From: Pseudorhizobium endolithicum
Lineage (GTDB): Bacteria; Pseudomonadota; Alphaproteobacteria; Rhizobiales; Rhizobiaceae
Length of the DNA stretch: 64,000 nucleotides
Reading direction: 5' to 3'
NCBI RefSeq assembly: GCF_902153245.2
Contig: NZ_CABFWF030000010.1
Coordinates: forward strand, 78,560-142,559
This document shows, piece by piece, positions 27,185 through 35,963 of the stretch (positions within the stretch are counted from its first letter, which is position 1; the number at the start of each line of letters is the position of its first letter). The position numbers and the translations under genes were made by a program. The notes beneath the pieces are model-generated. The model did not search any database and was not told the origin of the DNA. It worked only from the letters and a program-made list of their open reading frames with translations.

Positions 27185-27861
27185 TGCAGCGCCTCCAACG
27201 TTCCGCCGTAGCGGGAGAAGCGCCGCTCCAGTCTGCCCTGCAGATTAGACAGAACCGAACTTAACGCGAGATAGATCAGGGCTGCCTCTATGTAGAGGAT
27301 CAACGGCTCATAGGTTGTCGCAACGATCCGCTGGGCGGACTGGAAGAGTTCCGGAACAGTGATTGCCGCTGCAAGCGAGGTGTCCTTCACCAGAGAGATG
27401 AAGGTATTGGATAGCGGGGGGACGGCGACGCGCGCTGCCTGAGGCAGGATGGTGCGCCCCATTGCCTGCCGCCAGGTCATGCCGATTGAGTAGGCTGCCT
27501 CCCATTGCCCCTTCGGTATGGACGCGATGACGGCTCGGATGATCTCCGATGAATAGGCGCCAATATTCAGCGTGAAGCCGATCAGCGCTGCAGGAAAGGC
27601 GTCGAGCAGGATGCCGACGCTAGGCAGGCCGTAAAAGATCACGAAGAGCTGGACCAGAAGAGGAGTGCCACGAATAACCCACACGTAAAAGCGGGCGATC
27701 ATCATCAGTGGCTTCGCGGCGAAGAGTCGCGTGACGGCAGTGAGAAGCCCGAGCGCGAGGCCCAAGGCGAAGGATAGGAGCGTCAGCGGTACTGTGAACC
27801 GAATGCCGGCCCACAGGAGTGTCGGCAGCGAGTCCATCATCAGTTGAAGCCAATGAGGCAC
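27181..27861 (-). CDS. Amino-acid ABC transporter permease (HisM/TcyL-like)
   Basis: The 226-residue inner-membrane protein of the polar-amino-acid permease family has about five membrane segments and the cytoplasmic coupling motif around S-I-G-M-T-x-x-Q-A-M-x-x-x-I-L-P-Q-A. The R-G-T-P-L-L-V-Q-L segment is typical of the family. Only one permease gene is present, so the pore is probably a homodimer as in the cystine system. It sits between the binding-protein and ATPase genes. Confidence 0.92.
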   Translation of the reverse strand: MPHWLQLMMDSLPTLLWAGIRFTVPLTLLSFALGLALGLLTAVTRLFAAKPLMMIARFYVWVIRGTPLLVQLFVIFYGLPSVGILLDAFPAALIGFTLNIGAYSSEIIRAVIASIPKGQWEAAYSIGMTWRQAMGRTILPQAARVAVPPLSNTFISLVKDTSLAAAITVPELFQSAQRIVATTYEPLILYIEAALIYLALSSVLSNLQGRLERRFSRYGGTLEALQ

Positions 27862-27914
27862 GGGTGGGTCCTCTGCATTCCAGTAGGGTTAGGTGCTTTA
27901 AGAAAGCGAAACGC

Positions 27915-27931
27915 CCGGCACTAAGTGCCGG
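27915..27931 (-). other. Intercistronic hairpin between binding-protein and permease genes
   Basis: A 7-bp stem (CCGGCAC/GTGCCGG) with a TAA loop lies in the 112-base gap inside the importer operon and lacks a T-run. Such hairpins often protect the mRNA of the abundant binding protein; that role is inferred. Confidence 0.45.
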
Positions 27932-27973
27932 ACATTGTCGCAGCGGCCAGACTGCGCTGGCGGAGGTGAGTGC

Positions 27974-28759
27974 CTACCTCGACACATCCTGCCCGAAGTA
28001 TTTCTCCGAAATCTTCTGGTAGCTGCCGTCGGCTTTTATCGCGTCTAGTGCTTTGTTCACCTCGGCAACAAGCTCGTCATCGCCCTGGCGCAGCAGAATC
28101 CCGGAATAGCTCGCTTCTGCCTGTTCGGCGACGATCTTGACGGGCGCGTCCGGCTTCTGCTTCTTGAAGTCGAGGAATGAGAGGCTGTCGTTCAGGGTCG
28201 CGTCGGCTCGGCCAGTCAATACGAGCTGGATCGACTGGTCGAAGCCTTCGGTGCCGATGAGTTCGGCGCCCGCCTCTTCTGCCATCTTGCCGTAGTTGCT
28301 GGTGAGTGACTGAGCCGCTTTCTTACCCTTCAGATCGTCAAAGCCCTTTATGTCCTCATTGTCGTCTCGCACGATCAGCACAGCCTTGGAGGCAATATAG
28401 GGTTCGGAAAAGGCATATTTCTGCCGGCGCGCTTCGGTGATGCCCACCTGGTTGATGACGGCGTCATAACGATCAGCATCCAGCCCAGCGATTAGACCAT
28501 CCCATTTGCCCTCGACAAATTCGGCCTTCACCCCAAGCTTGTCGGCAATCGCTTCACCGATCTCCACGTCAAAGCCTACGAGCGCTCCCGACGGATCATG
28601 GAAGGTGAAAGGCGCATAGGTGCCCTCCGTACCGATCCGGATCGTTCCAGCCGCCTTGATCTTGTCCAGATTTTCCCCTGCCAGAGCTGGAAAAAGAACC
28701 GCCGCCTGGACGATAACGGCCGCAGCACCGAGTTTCAGGGGTGTCTTGAAGAGGTTCAT
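27974..28759 (-). CDS. Cystine-type amino-acid ABC transporter substrate-binding protein (FliY/TcyJ-like)
   Basis: The 261-residue periplasmic protein has a signal peptide (about 1-27, hydrophobic core before P-A-L-A-G). The mature part follows the E. coli cystine-binding protein FliY closely: E-G-T-Y-x-P-F-x-F, L-V-G-F-D-V-E, K-W-D-G-L-I-A-G-L, V-I-N-Q-V-x-I and K-Y-x-F-S-x-P-Y. Cystine specificity is inferred from that resemblance and other polar amino acids are possible. A GGAAGGA ribosome-binding site precedes the ATG. It heads a three-gene operon with permease and ATPase. Confidence 0.85.
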   Translation of the reverse strand: MNLFKTPLKLGAAAVIVQAAVLFPALAGENLDKIKAAGTIRIGTEGTYAPFTFHDPSGALVGFDVEIGEAIADKLGVKAEFVEGKWDGLIAGLDADRYDAVINQVGITEARRQKYAFSEPYIASKAVLIVRDDNEDIKGFDDLKGKKAAQSLTSNYGKMAEEAGAELIGTEGFDQSIQLVLTGRADATLNDSLSFLDFKKQKPDAPVKIVAEQAEASYSGILLRQGDDELVAEVNKALDAIKADGSYQKISEKYFGQDVSR

Positions 28760-29131
28760 ATGTTTTGTCCTTCCAATGAACTGGTGGCCCTTGATCGCAG
28801 AAAATAGAAGCGCTGGGAGGAAAAGAAACTGCGGCTGAAAACGGGAAGGGAGAATAATTTGCTTTCTCAGGCGCGGTCCGCCTCGCTGTGAAAGCCTACA
28901 TGTTCGAGGACAGCAATCAACAGACCTTATTCTCAGTCAAACGCCCCTGCCGGTGTTTTGGTGAGGAAACTCGACGACTGCACTTCCCGGCACAGCTCCG
29001 CGCTCAGCCACGGCCTATGTCGTGCTGTGTTCCTTGAACGAGTTGCGCGTCTGTTGCTGGCCATCATGCTCGCCGCCGTAAGGTGCAAGAGATCGCTCGG
29101 CAGTATGTTGCGGATCAGGTAAACGGCGCCC
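28760..29131. other. Intergenic gap between importer and mannonate dehydratase genes
   Basis: No gene is supported. A minus-strand frame running out of the dehydratase gene to 28933 is out of frame with it and shows no family features. The promoter of the importer must lie in the part next to 28760. Confidence 0.4.
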
Positions 29132-30334
29132 CTAAACCCGAGACACAAGAGCGGCGGCCACACCTCGGAGCTCCGCGAGCCCCTTCAGCCTCCCAATCGC
29201 CGGGTAGCCGGGTTGCGCCCCACGCTCCAGGTCGTTGAGGATGTCCTGACCGTGATCGGGGCGGAAGGGGATTACGCTATCACTGCGTTTCTCCCCGCGT
29301 CGCCGCTGCTCTTCGCGCAGAAGGGCCGCGACGACACCGACCATATCCGTGTCGCCGGCCAGATGCTCATCCTCGTAGAATGAGCAGGGAATGCCGTCAG
29401 TTTCGCGCTTGACGTTGCGCAGGTGCGCAAAGTGTATGCGGTCACCAAGACGATCCACCATCCCGGGCAGATCATTGTCGCTTCGTGCGCCTAGGGAGCC
29501 GGTGCAGAAGGTGATACCGCTTGCCGGACTTCTTACTGCTTCTAATATGGCGTTGAAATGAGCTTCGGTCGACATAATGCGGGGAAGCCCAAGCAGCGGA
29601 AAGGGCGGATCGTCCGGGTGGCAGCAGAGCCTTACGCCAAGCCGCTCCGCATGGGGAACTATCTCTGACAGGAAATCGATGAGGTGGACGCGCAACCGGT
29701 CCTCATCAATGGCGCGGTAGCGGGCCAGCTGAGCCTTCAGGTCATCGAGCGAAGGCTGGGCGGCGGCACCGGGTAGTCCCGCATTGACATTCCTGGAAAG
29801 CTGGAGGCGCCGGTCCGGCGTCATGGTCGAGAAGCGGCTTTCCGCTTGCTCCCGCAGGTCTACCGGATAATCGCCCTCCGCTTCGTCACGCCGAAGGATA
29901 AACAGGTCATAGGCGATGAAATCCACCAATTCGAAGCGCATGGTTGTGCCGCCATGCCCTACCCGCCAGGCAAGATCCGTCCGCGTCCAGTCCAGGACCG
30001 GCATGAAGTTGTAGCAGATCACCTCAATCCCGGCGCGCGCCAGGTTCTCCATCGAGAGGATATAGTTCGCGATGTGCTTGCGCCAGTCTCCCGTCTGCGT
30101 CTTGATCTCCTCAGAAATCGGCAGACTTTCTACCACTTCCCAGTGAAGACCCGTCGGCTCGCCAGCTTTGTCGTACGAAACCTCTTGTTGCCGGCGGGCA
30201 ATCTCCTCAGGCATCCAAACCTGTCCGTAGGGAATATGGTGCAGGGCCGAAACGATGGCTTCTGCCCCAGCCTGTCGAGCATCCCTGACCGTTACCTTGT
30301 CGACCGGCCCGAACCATCTCCATGTCTGTCTCAT
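29132..30334 (-). CDS. uxuA: Mannonate dehydratase
   Basis: UxuA removes water from D-mannonate to give 2-keto-3-deoxygluconate in hexuronate (glucuronate) breakdown. The 400-residue length fits the family. The N-terminal M-x-x-T-W-R-W-F-G-P-x-D and the H-H-I-P-Y-G segment are characteristic; C-C-H-P-D-D-P-P and F-C-x-G-S-L-G carry the metal and substrate residues of the TIM-barrel active site. The start has an AAGGA ribosome-binding site. It follows the TRAP permease gene by 25 bases, so uptake and breakdown genes share an operon. Neither fructuronate reductase (uxuB) nor KDG kinase is in the window. Confidence 0.92.
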   Translation of the reverse strand: MRQTWRWFGPVDKVTVRDARQAGAEAIVSALHHIPYGQVWMPEEIARRQQEVSYDKAGEPTGLHWEVVESLPISEEIKTQTGDWRKHIANYILSMENLARAGIEVICYNFMPVLDWTRTDLAWRVGHGGTTMRFELVDFIAYDLFILRRDEAEGDYPVDLREQAESRFSTMTPDRRLQLSRNVNAGLPGAAAQPSLDDLKAQLARYRAIDEDRLRVHLIDFLSEIVPHAERLGVRLCCHPDDPPFPLLGLPRIMSTEAHFNAILEAVRSPASGITFCTGSLGARSDNDLPGMVDRLGDRIHFAHLRNVKRETDGIPCSFYEDEHLAGDTDMVGVVAALLREEQRRRGEKRSDSVIPFRPDHGQDILNDLERGAQPGYPAIGRLKGLAELRGVAAALVSRV

Positions 30335-30359
30335 CGTTTAAATCCTTAAGAGCTGCGCA

Positions 30360-31640
30360 TCAGCCGAAAGCGAGGTTTGGCAGCCAGAGAACCAGGCCCG
30401 GCATGAACAGCAGGGCGACAATAAGTGCGATGATTGTCGCCACGAATGGCAGCGACTCGATCATGTATTCCTCGATCTTCACGTTCATCAGCGAGCAAAC
30501 CGCGTACATGGCGACGCCCACGGGCGGCGTCATCCCGCCCAGGGTGACGATGCTCATCATCAAAATACCGAAATGAACCGGGTCTATGCCAACCTGGGTG
30601 ACGATCGGCACGAAGATCGGCGTCAGAAGCAGGACCAGGACCGTGCTCTCGATGAAGCAGCCGGCAATCAGCAGGAATACGAGAATGAGGAGGACGATTC
30701 CGGCCGGGCTTTCGATGCCGGCCAGCATCCACGAAGAAATACCCTGCGGCACCTGCAGGTAAATGATCGCAAAGCCGACCATGCCTGACATCAGGATGAT
30801 GATCATGATCAGGCCGATATCGGAGATGGCGTGGGCGAAGGCCCGCTTCACCTTTTCGACGTTGAGCTCCCTGTGCGCGAGGAAGCCCACCAGGAAGGCG
30901 TAGACCACTGCAAAGGCGCCGACTTCCGATGGGGTGAAAACGCCACCGCGGATCGTCAGCACCAGGGCGATAGGGAAGAACAGCGCCCATTTGGCGCCCC
31001 AGACAGCGGATGCCAGAGCTTTGAAGGTGGGGCGCTCGGTATTGGCGACCACATAGCCGCGCCGCTTGGCGACGAGGTAGGTGGTGGTCATCAGCCCAAT
31101 CATCATCAGCAGTCCGGGAATGATGCCAGCGACGAAAAGACGTCCGATCGAGACATTGCCGACATAGCCGTAAAGGATGAGGCCGATGCTGGGCGGGATG
31201 GTGGCCGTGATGAGCGATCCGACGGCGATCGCCGCGGCGGAGAAGCCCTTGCCGTAGCCCTTGGCGATCATCGTCGGCCCGAGGATCCGCGCCTCCATGG
31301 CCGCATCGGCAACGGCCGATCCGGACACGCCGCCCATGACGGTGGAAAGCACGATGGCGACCTGCGCTAGGCCGCCAGCCATCCAGCCGACGGCGACATA
31401 GGAAAACCTGAAGAGCCGGTCGGTGATGCCGCTCTCGTTCATCAGGTGCCCGGCAAAGACGAAGAAGGGAACGGCCAAGAGTGGAAAGCTCTGGCTCATT
31501 GTGGCGATCTTCTGGACGGCAATCGAGATCGGCATCACCGGATCATTGAGGAAGAAGACGAAGCCTGAAATTCCGATGGCGAAGGCCACCGGCATGCCGA
31601 CGATCATGAAGGCGAAGAAAAGAAGCGTGATCAGGCCCAT
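30360..31640 (-). CDS. TRAP transporter large permease (DctM-like)
   Basis: The 426-residue protein is the ion-coupled membrane subunit of a TRAP importer, with about 12 hydrophobic segments. The pattern G-M-P-V-A-F-A-I-G-I-S-G near the start and G-G-V-S-G-S-A-V-A-D-A in the middle is typical of DctM. The ATG at 31640 lies one base after the small-permease stop; upstream in-frame starts would lie inside that gene. The neighbouring uxuA points to a hexuronate or sugar-acid substrate. Confidence 0.92.
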   Translation of the reverse strand: MGLITLLFFAFMIVGMPVAFAIGISGFVFFLNDPVMPISIAVQKIATMSQSFPLLAVPFFVFAGHLMNESGITDRLFRFSYVAVGWMAGGLAQVAIVLSTVMGGVSGSAVADAAMEARILGPTMIAKGYGKGFSAAAIAVGSLITATIPPSIGLILYGYVGNVSIGRLFVAGIIPGLLMMIGLMTTTYLVAKRRGYVVANTERPTFKALASAVWGAKWALFFPIALVLTIRGGVFTPSEVGAFAVVYAFLVGFLAHRELNVEKVKRAFAHAISDIGLIMIIILMSGMVGFAIIYLQVPQGISSWMLAGIESPAGIVLLILVFLLIAGCFIESTVLVLLLTPIFVPIVTQVGIDPVHFGILMMSIVTLGGMTPPVGVAMYAVCSLMNVKIEEYMIESLPFVATIIALIVALLFMPGLVLWLPNLAFG

Positions 31641-31641
31641 G

Positions 31642-32157
31642 TCAAAGTTCCGTCGGGGTGTTGAAGTCGGTATCGGTGCGCGAATAGACGAGCGTCTCGC
31701 CATCGTCCCGGCGGCGCCATGTCCTGACCATGTTGTTGAGGAGGGCCACCGCAATCATCAGGCAGCCGGCTGGAACAGCCGAGGTGACCCAGGCATAGGA
31801 AAGGCCGCTGTCGCCAAATTGCCGCTGGCTGTTCATGACCGTCAGCCGGTAGCCTTCCACGGCAAGAAAACCGAGAAACACCAGGATCACTACTGACAGC
31901 CCATATTCGAGCCACAGCCGGTGGCGCGGCTTCAGGCGGCGGATGAGAAGGTCGATGCCCAGATGTCCCTTTTCCCGCATGGCGCGCGCCGCCCCGAAGA
32001 AGCAGAGCCAGATAAACAGGAGTTGCGCCATATCCACCGACCAGATCAGCGGATATCCGAAGAACCGCATCACGGCTGCAAGGAAGACGAGCACGACGAT
32101 AACACCGAGGATGAGCGCCGCGATTGCGAACTCAAGCTGCGCCAGGCGTTTGAGCAT
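31642..32157 (-). CDS. TRAP transporter small permease (DctQ-like)
   Basis: The 171-residue protein has four membrane segments, and the conserved W-S-x-[DE]-x-A-x-L-L-F-I-W-L-C-F-F-G motif with R-E-K-G-H-L-G-I-D places it in the DctQ family. The ATG at 32157 gives a family-like start (M-L-K-R-L); the longer frame up to 32265 would overlap the binding-protein gene. It couples the binding protein to the large permease. Confidence 0.9.
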   Translation of the reverse strand: MLKRLAQLEFAIAALILGVIVVLVFLAAVMRFFGYPLIWSVDMAQLLFIWLCFFGAARAMREKGHLGIDLLIRRLKPRHRLWLEYGLSVVILVFLGFLAVEGYRLTVMNSQRQFGDSGLSYAWVTSAVPAGCLMIAVALLNNMVRTWRRRDDGETLVYSRTDTDFNTPTEL

Positions 32158-32221
32158 GGGGTAATGACCTATCTGGACAAAGGAGAAAGGGGCGCACAGG
32201 CACCCCTTGTTAATACCTTGA

Positions 32222-33193
32222 TTATTGAGCGGCGATCTTCTGGAGCTGCTCGCGAAGGTCGGCATAGCCCAGCGTCTCGTAGACGCCTGCGGTTGCCTCG
32301 CGGAACGGCGTAACGTCGATTTCCGCGATGTTCATTCCCGAGGCCTTGAGGTCTTCCTCGATCTTTGCGAGCGCATCCTGCGTGCCGTAGGAGGCGACGT
32401 CACCTGCCTTCAGAGCTTCTTCACGCAAGGCAGTCTGGAGTTCTGCGGGCAGGCTGTCGAACCAGATCGAGCTGGTGACGAGACCGGTGATGAGGTTGAT
32501 ATGCCCGGTCTTGGTCAGCTCCTTCGTCACTTCGAAGAGCTTTGCCCCCTGGCCCGCCGGCAGCTGGGCTTCCACGGAATCAATGACACTCTGCTGCAAG
32601 GCGGAATAGACTTCGGCAAACGGCATCGGCGTTGGAGTAGCACCCATGGCCTTGATCGTCTCTATCCAGACCGGTGCACCCGGTGTTCGCATGCGGCTGC
32701 CGGAAAGATCGGCTGGCGTGGTCACCGGCTTGTTGGTCCACAGCTGGCGCTCACCCTGCCACCAGTTGAAGGACAGGACCTGATGGCCCGACGCGGTTTT
32801 CAGCTTCGTGACCCATTCCTCGAAGATCGGCGAGGTTACGATCTTGCGCATGCCGTCATAGCCGGACGCCAGATAGGGCGCACCCAGGACGCCAAACTCC
32901 TTCTGGAATACGGCAAGGCGCCCGCCGTCGACAACCACGGCGACAGGAGCGCCGGCACGAGCCTGCTCTAAGACGTCCTCGTCCGGTCCGAGCTGCGAGT
33001 TTGGAAAGAGCTTTACCTCAATTGCGCCGCCTGTCCGTTGCGCGATGGAATCACGGAAGCTCTCCAGCCCCTTGTAGAGCGGGTCATCGGTCGTCAGTGC
33101 GGTATTGATGCTGAGCGTATAATCAGCAGATAGTGCTGGGGAAGCCAGCGCGATGGCGCCGGCAAGCAAAGTGGTGACGGTGATCAGTCTCAT
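32222..33193 (-). CDS. TRAP transporter substrate-binding protein (DctP-like)
   Basis: This is a 323-residue periplasmic solute receptor. A signal peptide ends after A-L-S-A at about residue 22. The family elements are S-Q-L-G near residue 66, the K-x-x-x-x-x-L-x-G-x-[KR]-[MI]-R-T segment whose Arg binds the substrate carboxylate, and P-x-P-M-P-F-A-E-V-Y-S-A-L-Q-x-x-V-I-D-[GS]-x-E. Adjacent uxuA suggests a uronate or aldonate ligand. A GGGAGG ribosome-binding site precedes the ATG. Expression is probably controlled by the divergent GntR-type gene through the 75-base gap. Confidence 0.92.
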   Translation of the reverse strand: MRLITVTTLLAGAIALASPALSADYTLSINTALTTDDPLYKGLESFRDSIAQRTGGAIEVKLFPNSQLGPDEDVLEQARAGAPVAVVVDGGRLAVFQKEFGVLGAPYLASGYDGMRKIVTSPIFEEWVTKLKTASGHQVLSFNWWQGERQLWTNKPVTTPADLSGSRMRTPGAPVWIETIKAMGATPTPMPFAEVYSALQQSVIDSVEAQLPAGQGAKLFEVTKELTKTGHINLITGLVTSSIWFDSLPAELQTALREEALKAGDVASYGTQDALAKIEEDLKASGMNIAEIDVTPFREATAGVYETLGYADLREQLQKIAAQ

Positions 33194-33241
33194 GATGTCC
33201 TCCCTTGAAAACGGCCAGGCCCTCCAGCCTCTTTCGCAGAC

Positions 33242-33257
33242 TAGTATGGTAGTATAC
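33242..33257. promoter_or_regulatory. Candidate GntR operator between dctP and the regulator
   Basis: The 75-base divergent gap contains TAGTAT-GG-TAGTAT directly repeated and running into a GTATAC palindrome. FCD-type GntR regulators often bind short G-T-A-T-A-C-like dyads, so this is the best operator candidate for the operon and its regulator. Confidence 0.4.
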
Positions 33258-33268
33258 AGAGAGTCAAT

Positions 33269-33979
33269 ATGATGACCGGATTCGACTTCGCCACTTTGCC
33301 GAACCAGACGCCGCTTGCTCGCCCGAGCAGTGTCGGCGCTCGGGTATACGAGCTGCTGCGCAATGCAATTGTGCAGCTTCAGCTACGGCCGGGACATGCC
33401 CTCTCGGAAGCGGAGCTTGCCGGGCATCTCGGCGTCTCCCGCCAGCCTGTCCGCGAGGCCTTCATCAAGCTCAGCGAGGCCGGGCTGGTGGAGATCCGCC
33501 CGCAAAGGGGCACCTTTGTCAGACTGATTTCAAAGCGGGAGGTTGAGAATGCCCAGTTCCTGCGCGAAGCGATCGAAGTCGCGATAGTGCGCAAGGCGGC
33601 TGGCCAGGCTTCAACTGAACGTATCGGCGAACTGCGTGAGATCGTCGAGCAGCAGCGCAAGACGGCGCTTAAAGGCGATCATTCCGGCTTCCTGCGCCTG
33701 GACGAGCTGTTCCACCAGGTGATCGCGGCAAGTGTCGGCTGTGATGACGCATGGCGGGTTTTGGACAGCCTGAAGGCACAGATGGATCGTGTCCGGTATC
33801 TGTCCCTGCCGAACGCGACGCCGATCGAGATCATTATCGAGCAGCATTCCAAGATCCTGGATGCGGTCGAGGCGAAAGCGCCGGATAAGGCCGAGACGGC
33901 CATGCACGAGCACTTGCGGGAGATCCTCAAGTCGCTGCCTATGCTTGCGGAAGAGAAATACGATTACTTCACCGAATGA
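33269..33979 (+). CDS. GntR-family regulator, FCD (FadR) subgroup
   Basis: The 236-residue repressor has an N-terminal winged helix (about residues 25-90: A-E-L-A-x-x-L-G-V-S-R-x-P-V-R-E-A, then G-L-V-E-I-x-P-x-R-G-T-F-V) and an all-helical FCD ligand domain with R-E-A-I-E and H-x-x-I-x-A metal-binding type positions (D-E-L-F-H-Q-V-I-A-A, E-Q-H-S-K-I, M-x-E-H-L). It is divergent from dctP and probably senses a hexuronate intermediate such as mannonate. The sensed molecule is inferred from context. Confidence 0.9.
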   Translation: MMTGFDFATLPNQTPLARPSSVGARVYELLRNAIVQLQLRPGHALSEAELAGHLGVSRQPVREAFIKLSEAGLVEIRPQRGTFVRLISKREVENAQFLREAIEVAIVRKAAGQASTERIGELREIVEQQRKTALKGDHSGFLRLDELFHQVIAASVGCDDAWRVLDSLKAQMDRVRYLSLPNATPIEIIIEQHSKILDAVEAKAPDKAETAMHEHLREILKSLPMLAEEKYDYFTE

Positions 33980-34027
33980 TCGGAGCTGAGGCCAGGAAAC
34001 GGCGTTGAGGGAACCGCTGTACGATCA

Positions 34028-34351
34028 GTGCTGCGGAACTGGCCGGCCTTCGCCTCAGCGCGATCCTATGTCCCTCAGCAGGCACTTTACCCCAAAGCGC
34101 CTGCTCCAGCGGTCCGTTATTATGGTCGTCAGGATGATCGTTCACAGGGCGAGTGCACGCGGTTTCGGTCTGGCGGGACGAGAAGAGCGATTGCCTCGAT
34201 CGGACCATTGTTGGTGATTGTGGCCAATCAGCCGGCGAAGAGACGAGCGTTTGCTCCTACAGCGGCAGGTTTGGTGGACGATGGAGCGACCTTCATTGGC
34301 GAGATGCGTCCGCAGCCTTGGACCTACGTGACCGGATTTCGCCAGTTTTAG
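34028..34351 (+). CDS. Doubtful 107-residue hypothetical protein
   Basis: A GTG-started frame fills most of the 470-base gap after the GntR gene. It has a basic N-terminal half and no recognised domain. No clear ribosome-binding site precedes the GTG and the codon use is only weakly gene-like. It may be spurious; otherwise this gap is empty. Confidence 0.25.
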   Translation: MLRNWPAFASARSYVPQQALYPKAPAPAVRYYGRQDDRSQGECTRFRSGGTRRAIASIGPLLVIVANQPAKRRAFAPTAAGLVDDGATFIGEMRPQPWTYVTGFRQF

Positions 34352-34447
34352 GTTCGAGCGGATTTCATCTTTGCCACCGCCGCCGGAGGAGGTATGTTCC
34401 TTCTTTGTTCGGCCTGTCTGCAGGCCTGCACGATTGGAAGGGGCTGA

Positions 34448-35026
34448 ATGACGGCTTATCTTGAGAAACTGAATGACCGGCAACGGGAGGCCGTTGAGCA
34501 TGGCATCGGTCTTGCTGATGGCGCTGTCGGCGGCCCTCTCTTAATCATTGCCGGAGCAGGCTCGGGTAAGACGAACACGCTTGCCCATCGTGTTGCGCAT
34601 CTCATCGTCAATGGCGCTGATCCCCGCCGTATCCTGCTGATGACCTTCTCGCGCAGAGCTGCCGGTGAGATGACGCGTCGTGTCGAGCGGATCTGTCGGC
34701 AGGTCTTGGGGGAGAACGCGGCGATCATGACCGGCGCGCTTGCCTGGGCCGGGACGTTCCACGGCATAGGAGCAAAGCTCCTGCGCATCTACGCAGAGCA
34801 GATCGGCCTGGCCGTCGATTTCAGCATCCATGACCGTGAGGATTCTGCCGACCTGATGAACCTCGTCCGACACGAGCTCGGCTTTTCGAAGATGGAGAGC
34901 CGCTTCCCGACAAAGGGCACCTGCCTCGCCATCTATTCGCGCGTCGTCAATTCGGAGAGTTTAATTGTTGACGTTCTGAAGTCGTCCTATCCCTGGGCCG
35001 TGAACTGGGGCAACGGCAACAGGTGA
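34448..35026 (+). pseudogene. Truncated UvrD/Rep-type ATP-dependent helicase (N-terminal fragment)
   Basis: The first 190 residues are a good superfamily 1A helicase start: L-N-x-x-Q-R-E-A-V (Q motif), Walker A A-G-A-G-S-G-K-T-N-T-L at about residues 35-45, motif Ia L-L-M-T-F-S-R-R-A-A, and W-A-G-T-F-H-G-I-G. The similarity stops at about residue 185 (K-S-S-Y-P-W) and a stop codon follows, while family members run to about 650-700 residues. Motifs II-VI, including the DEXD Walker B box, are absent. No continuation is visible in the next kilobase, so a deletion or recombination rather than a simple frameshift removed the rest. The product cannot be an active helicase. Confidence 0.75.
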
Positions 35027-35358
35027 CCGGGTCCGCAAGGTCAGCGATGTCAACTGGATGTGTGCGTCCCAGGGTTCCGTCGAACAGACGGGCAAGCTGG
35101 AACTGCGCGGCAGGCTTGCGTTGGGTGGGTCCCTTCAATCTGACCGGTACCGCACCCTCCCTTAGGTGGCATCGGTCTTTGCCTGCTCTGGCCGCCGGGT
35201 TTCAAGAATGAACGTTGCCGGAACTCTGAACGTTGAGCTTCAGGTCGCAATCGATACCGATTCTTCTGCGCTCGTTTCCGCAATGTTCGAATTGTAAGGG
35301 AGACTTGCGATCCTGCTTCTCTCGTTGCTGCATGTCATTCCTTTCGCTCATAAAAGCT

Positions 35359-35383
35359 GGAACCGAACAGTTCACCCTCCATT
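35359..35383 (+). promoter_or_regulatory. Candidate EcfG/RpoE2-type promoter
   Basis: GGAAC at 35359-35363, 18 bases, then TT at 35382-35383, matching the rhizobial general-stress sigma consensus. The GTG of the small gene at 35422 lies 38 bases downstream. Confidence 0.5.
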
Positions 35384-35421
35384 TATTGCTCTGCAAGCGG
35401 ATCACTCGAAGGAACAAGCGC

Positions 35422-35664
35422 GTGGAACACGATGATGTCTCTCCCCAGGAAGCCGAAGCCGTTCGAGGTGCCTGCGAAGACTGGTGCGCCGAACAGAGCG
35501 TGGATCCGGCCTCTCCACTCGGCCAGGACGTCCTGCTGATGATGGTAACCGCATTCCGGCAGGGCGTGCAGGAAAGGGAGGCGCTGGTTGCCGCCTGTGA
35601 TCGCTTCATTGAGGAACGGAGGAGCGCTGTGCAGCTCGGAGCGCCGGCCATTCCAAGCAGGTGA
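35422..35664 (+). CDS. Small conserved-looking hypothetical protein, probable stress gene
   Basis: The 80-residue soluble protein is acidic in its first half and begins V-E-H-D-D-V-S-P-Q-E-A-E-A-V. It is predicted mainly helical with no known domain. The GTG start is chosen for the GAAGGA ribosome-binding site 8 bases upstream; an ATG at 35233 would add a Cys-rich, unlikely N-terminus and would swallow the candidate stress promoter. It is probably transcribed alone from that promoter. Confidence 0.55.
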   Translation: MEHDDVSPQEAEAVRGACEDWCAEQSVDPASPLGQDVLLMMVTAFRQGVQEREALVAACDRFIEERRSAVQLGAPAIPSR

Positions 35665-35732
35665 CGTCTGGGGCAGACAGCCCTCCACACCTGCGCGACC
35701 GGTCATGCCCTGGAGGGCCAGACCCACTCAAA

Positions 35733-35757
35733 GGAACATCATCTACGGTCGACGGTT
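35733..35757 (+). promoter_or_regulatory. Candidate EcfG/RpoE2-type promoter
   Basis: GGAAC at 35733-35737, an 18-base spacer and TT at 35756-35757 (the -10 reads GGTT). It is positioned 29 bases before the GTG of the small membrane-protein gene at 35787. Confidence 0.5.
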
Positions 35758-35786
35758 CTACCCATTCGTTACCTGAGGTCTGATCG

Positions 35787-35963
35787 GTGAATGTCTGGTT
35801 TTCACGATTGCTGCTGTTGGCCGTAGCGGGAGCACTGCTTGCCATCGTCTTCAGCATGATCTTCTTGGGTGACCAAGAGCGGCCACAACCGGCAGGTGTC
35901 ATCCTCTCTCCAAATGCTCCGTTCCCTGACGGAAAGCGGCACGCGCCGGAAGGTATCGATTGA
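35787..35963 (+). CDS. Small membrane protein (58 residues)
   Basis: A GTG start with a GAGG ribosome-binding site 8 bases upstream opens a frame with one clear membrane helix (about residues 5-27, rich in Leu/Ala/Ile/Val) and a Pro-rich, polar tail with L-S-P-N-A-P-F-P-D-G-K. No family is recognised. The promoter match just upstream and the well-placed ribosome-binding site make it a credible gene despite its size; it may be a stress-induced envelope microprotein. Confidence 0.5.
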   Translation: MNVWFSRLLLLAVAGALLAIVFSMIFLGDQERPQPAGVILSPNAPFPDGKRHAPEGID

